From assembly GCA_902591485.1 (NCBI GenBank), contig CACJAV010000010.1:1-44970 (forward strand): a stretch of DNA of 44,970 bases, written 5' to 3'. The translations under genes were made by a program, and so were the position numbers. The DNA comes from an uncultured Alphaproteobacteria bacterium (GTDB lineage Bacteria > Pseudomonadota > Alphaproteobacteria > HIMB59 > GCA-002718135). Below are positions 43,638-44,970 of this stretch, piece after piece (within the stretch, counting starts at the first letter, position 1; each line of letters starts with the position of its first letter). Below the pieces are notes generated by a model that was given only the letters and a program-made list of their open reading frames with translations, ran no database searches and was not told the origin of the DNA.

Positions 43638-44329
43638 TTAGTGATAAAAAAATTAAACAACTAGAAGAAATTATATCTTATAGTTTTAAAAATAAGCAAT
43701 TATTGAAAAGTGCATTGGTTCATCCAAGTTATATTGCTGAAAATAAAAAAAAAATAAATAAAGAAATTAGTGAATTTGAAAGATTCGAGTTTTTGGGTGA
43801 TAGAGTATTGGGTTTGGCAATATCTTCAATTATTTTTAAAAAATTTAATAAAAATAATGAGGGTGATTTGTCTAAAAAACTCTCCTATTTGGTTCAAAAA
43901 AATTTTTTATATAAAATTTCTATAAATCTTAAATTTGAAAAATTTTTAAAATTTTCATCTAGAAATAACGATAAAATGAATATTTCAATATTGGCTGATT
44001 CAGTTGAGTCTTTAATTGGTGCTTTATATTTAGATGGAGGTTTCAGAAATGCAACAAAATTTATTGAATCTACTTGGGGTCCATACTTTGATATTGAAGA
44101 TAAAAATATGCAGGATCCAAAAACAAAATTACAAGAAATTTCTCAGCAAAAATTAAAAAAACTACCAGATTATCATTTAATTAAGAAAGAAGGACCATCA
44201 CACTCCCCAATCTTTACTATTTCTCTTAAAGTTCTTAATTTAAAAAAAATCACAAGTAGTGGCTCTACCATTAGAGAAGCTGAAAAGAATGCGGCATCCA
44301 TTGCTCTAAAACTTATTAATGAAAAGTAA
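43634..44329 (+). CDS. rnc: Ribonuclease III
   Basis: Double-strand-specific endonuclease for rRNA processing and mRNA decay. The 231 aa consist of the nuclease domain with the signature FERFEFLGDRVLGLAIS (metal-binding Glu/Asp), a second acidic cluster in LADSVESLIGALYLDGG, and a C-terminal double-stranded RNA-binding domain (about 158-229, DPKTKLQEISQQKLKKLPDY...AASIALKLINE). Overlaps lepB by 4 bp and era by 11 bp. Confidence 0.97.
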   Translation: MISDKKIKQLEEIISYSFKNKQLLKSALVHPSYIAENKKKINKEISEFERFEFLGDRVLGLAISSIIFKKFNKNNEGDLSKKLSYLVQKNFLYKISINLKFEKFLKFSSRNNDKMNISILADSVESLIGALYLDGGFRNATKFIESTWGPYFDIEDKNMQDPKTKLQEISQQKLKKLPDYHLIKKEGPSHSPIFTISLKVLNLKKITSSGSTIREAEKNAASIALKLINEK

Positions 44330-44970
44330 ATTACTTAAAATAAGTATAGTTGGCAGAACTAATGCAGGAAAATCAACTTTAATTAATAAGATTATTGGTG
44401 AAAAAATATCGATTCAAAATAAAAAAATAAATACAACACAAGAAACGATAATTGGTGTAAAAAATGTTAAACAAAATCAATTTCTTTTTTATGATACTCC
44501 AGGTTCAAATTTTCTAAAAAATATAGATACTCAATCAAAAAAACTAAAAAGAAATTTGTGGAATGGAATTGATGACTCAGATATAATTTTATATTTAATT
44601 GACTCATCCTCAATCAATTTGAAATTTCTTTTTGATCAATTGGAAAAAATCAAAGAGACTAAAAAAAAAATTATAATTGTATTTAATAAAACTGATTTAA
44701 TTTTAAATAAAAAACTTTTACCATTAATAACTAAAATTTCTAATCTATTTAAAGTTGAATCTTTTTTTACAATATCGGCAAAAAAAAATATTGGAATCGA
44801 TGATATTTTAAAATTTTTAAAAAAATACTCATATCCAAGTGAATGGGAATATTTAAATGATGAAATAACAAATAAAGATGATAAGTTTTTTTTAAGCGAA
44901 TTATTAAGAGAGACTTTATTAACATATCTTCATAAAGAAATACCTTATAATATTAGTATTAGCACTTCTA
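44319..44970 (+). CDS. era: GTPase Era, N-terminal part (cut by window edge)
   Basis: Ras-like GTPase that binds 16S rRNA during 30S maturation. From the ATG at 44319 the frame stays open to the window end (217 codons). The GTPase motifs are all present: G1 VGRTNAGKSTLIN, switch region NTTQETIIG, G3 YDTPGS, G4 FNKTDL, and G5-like ISAKKN. The KH domain is only begun. G1 reads GRTNAGKS where GxPNxGKS is usual. The 11-bp overlap with rnc and the rnc-era order are conserved. Confidence 0.95.
   Translation, partial: MKSKLLKISIVGRTNAGKSTLINKIIGEKISIQNKKINTTQETIIGVKNVKQNQFLFYDTPGSNFLKNIDTQSKKLKRNLWNGIDDSDIILYLIDSSSINLKFLFDQLEKIKETKKKIIIVFNKTDLILNKKLLPLITKISNLFKVESFFTISAKKNIGIDDILKFLKKYSYPSEWEYLNDEITNKDDKFFLSELLRETLLTYLHKEIPYNISISTS

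Noticed and set aside
1..44970. Possible prophage or genomic island, prompted by the integrase-like domain at pyrB
   Set aside because: No recombinase catalytic domain, phage structural gene, transposase, attachment-site repeat or switch in base composition is visible; the gene order is core chromosomal.

Overview
The window is a very AT-rich (roughly 30% G+C by eye), extremely compact chromosome segment from a Gram-negative bacterium. I read it as a streamlined, probably marine, alphaproteobacterium of the SAR11 / AEGEAN-169 (HIMB59) type. The reasons are gene order and gene architecture: a ppiD-trpEGDC-moaC-lexA-gltX run divergent from tpiA-secG-pyrG-kdsA-eno-ftsB-pdhABC-lipA-coq10, a fused ispDF, ntrYX-trkA, a PDH E1-beta with its own lipoyl domain, GatCAB with a GluRS and an alphaproteobacterial-type SOS box. 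The exact lineage cannot be fixed from sequence reading alone. No insertion sequence, prophage, CRISPR array or rRNA gene is visible, no gene-free stretch exceeds about 120 bases, and I see no pseudogene.

Layout. 1-7435 (minus): one tightly packed run ppiD, trpE, trpG, trpD, trpC, moaC, lexA, gltX (gltX cut by the window edge). 7483-17666 (plus): tpiA, secG, pyrG, kdsA, eno, ftsB, pdhA, pdhB, pdhC, lipA, coq10. 17658-19705 (minus): pncC/cinA, pgpA, ispDF. 19767-28417 (plus): ntrY, ntrX, trkA, a class IV aminotransferase, an inositol-monophosphatase-family enzyme, a beta-hydroxyacid dehydrogenase, an EamA transporter, msrB. 28420-34839 (minus): a 75-aa unknown, a C1B (bleomycin hydrolase/PepC) peptidase, topA, plsY, pyrB, ruvX. 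34845-38024 (plus): gatC, gatA, gatB. 38007-38345 (minus): a small membrane protein. 38462-44970 (plus): tRNA-Ser(GCT), dapA, smpB, rpoZ, spoT, acpS, lepB, rnc, era (cut by the edge).

How it fits together. Central carbon flow runs from triose phosphate isomerase and enolase into a pyruvate dehydrogenase whose lipoyl groups are made by LipA. Tryptophan, pyrimidine/CTP, isoprenoid (MEP), Kdo, phospholipid and lysine/peptidoglycan precursor synthesis are represented. GluRS plus GatCAB supplies Gln-tRNA indirectly. LexA, NtrYX and SpoT are the regulators seen. Several genes that usually sit at these places in larger alphaproteobacterial genomes (moeA, comEC, lpd, dusB-ntrBC, hfq-hflX, dprA, pyrC) are absent from the locus.

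The most unusual observation is pyrB. Its reading frame carries about 75 extra N-terminal residues that resemble the arm-type DNA-binding domain of tyrosine recombinases (phage integrases). The 35-bp gap before its start is filled by three direct repeats spaced 10-11 bp apart. A protein fused to a DNA-binding domain next to helically phased repeats suggests a self-regulating aspartate carbamoyltransferase. This is a hypothesis. A similar 10-bp repeat with the same TTTACA core lies in front of pdhA. A second theme is promoters of the form TTGCTT-N16/17-TATAAG placed so close to the ATG (tpiA, secG, rpoZ, and in a variant form lexA) that the mRNAs should be leaderless or nearly so.
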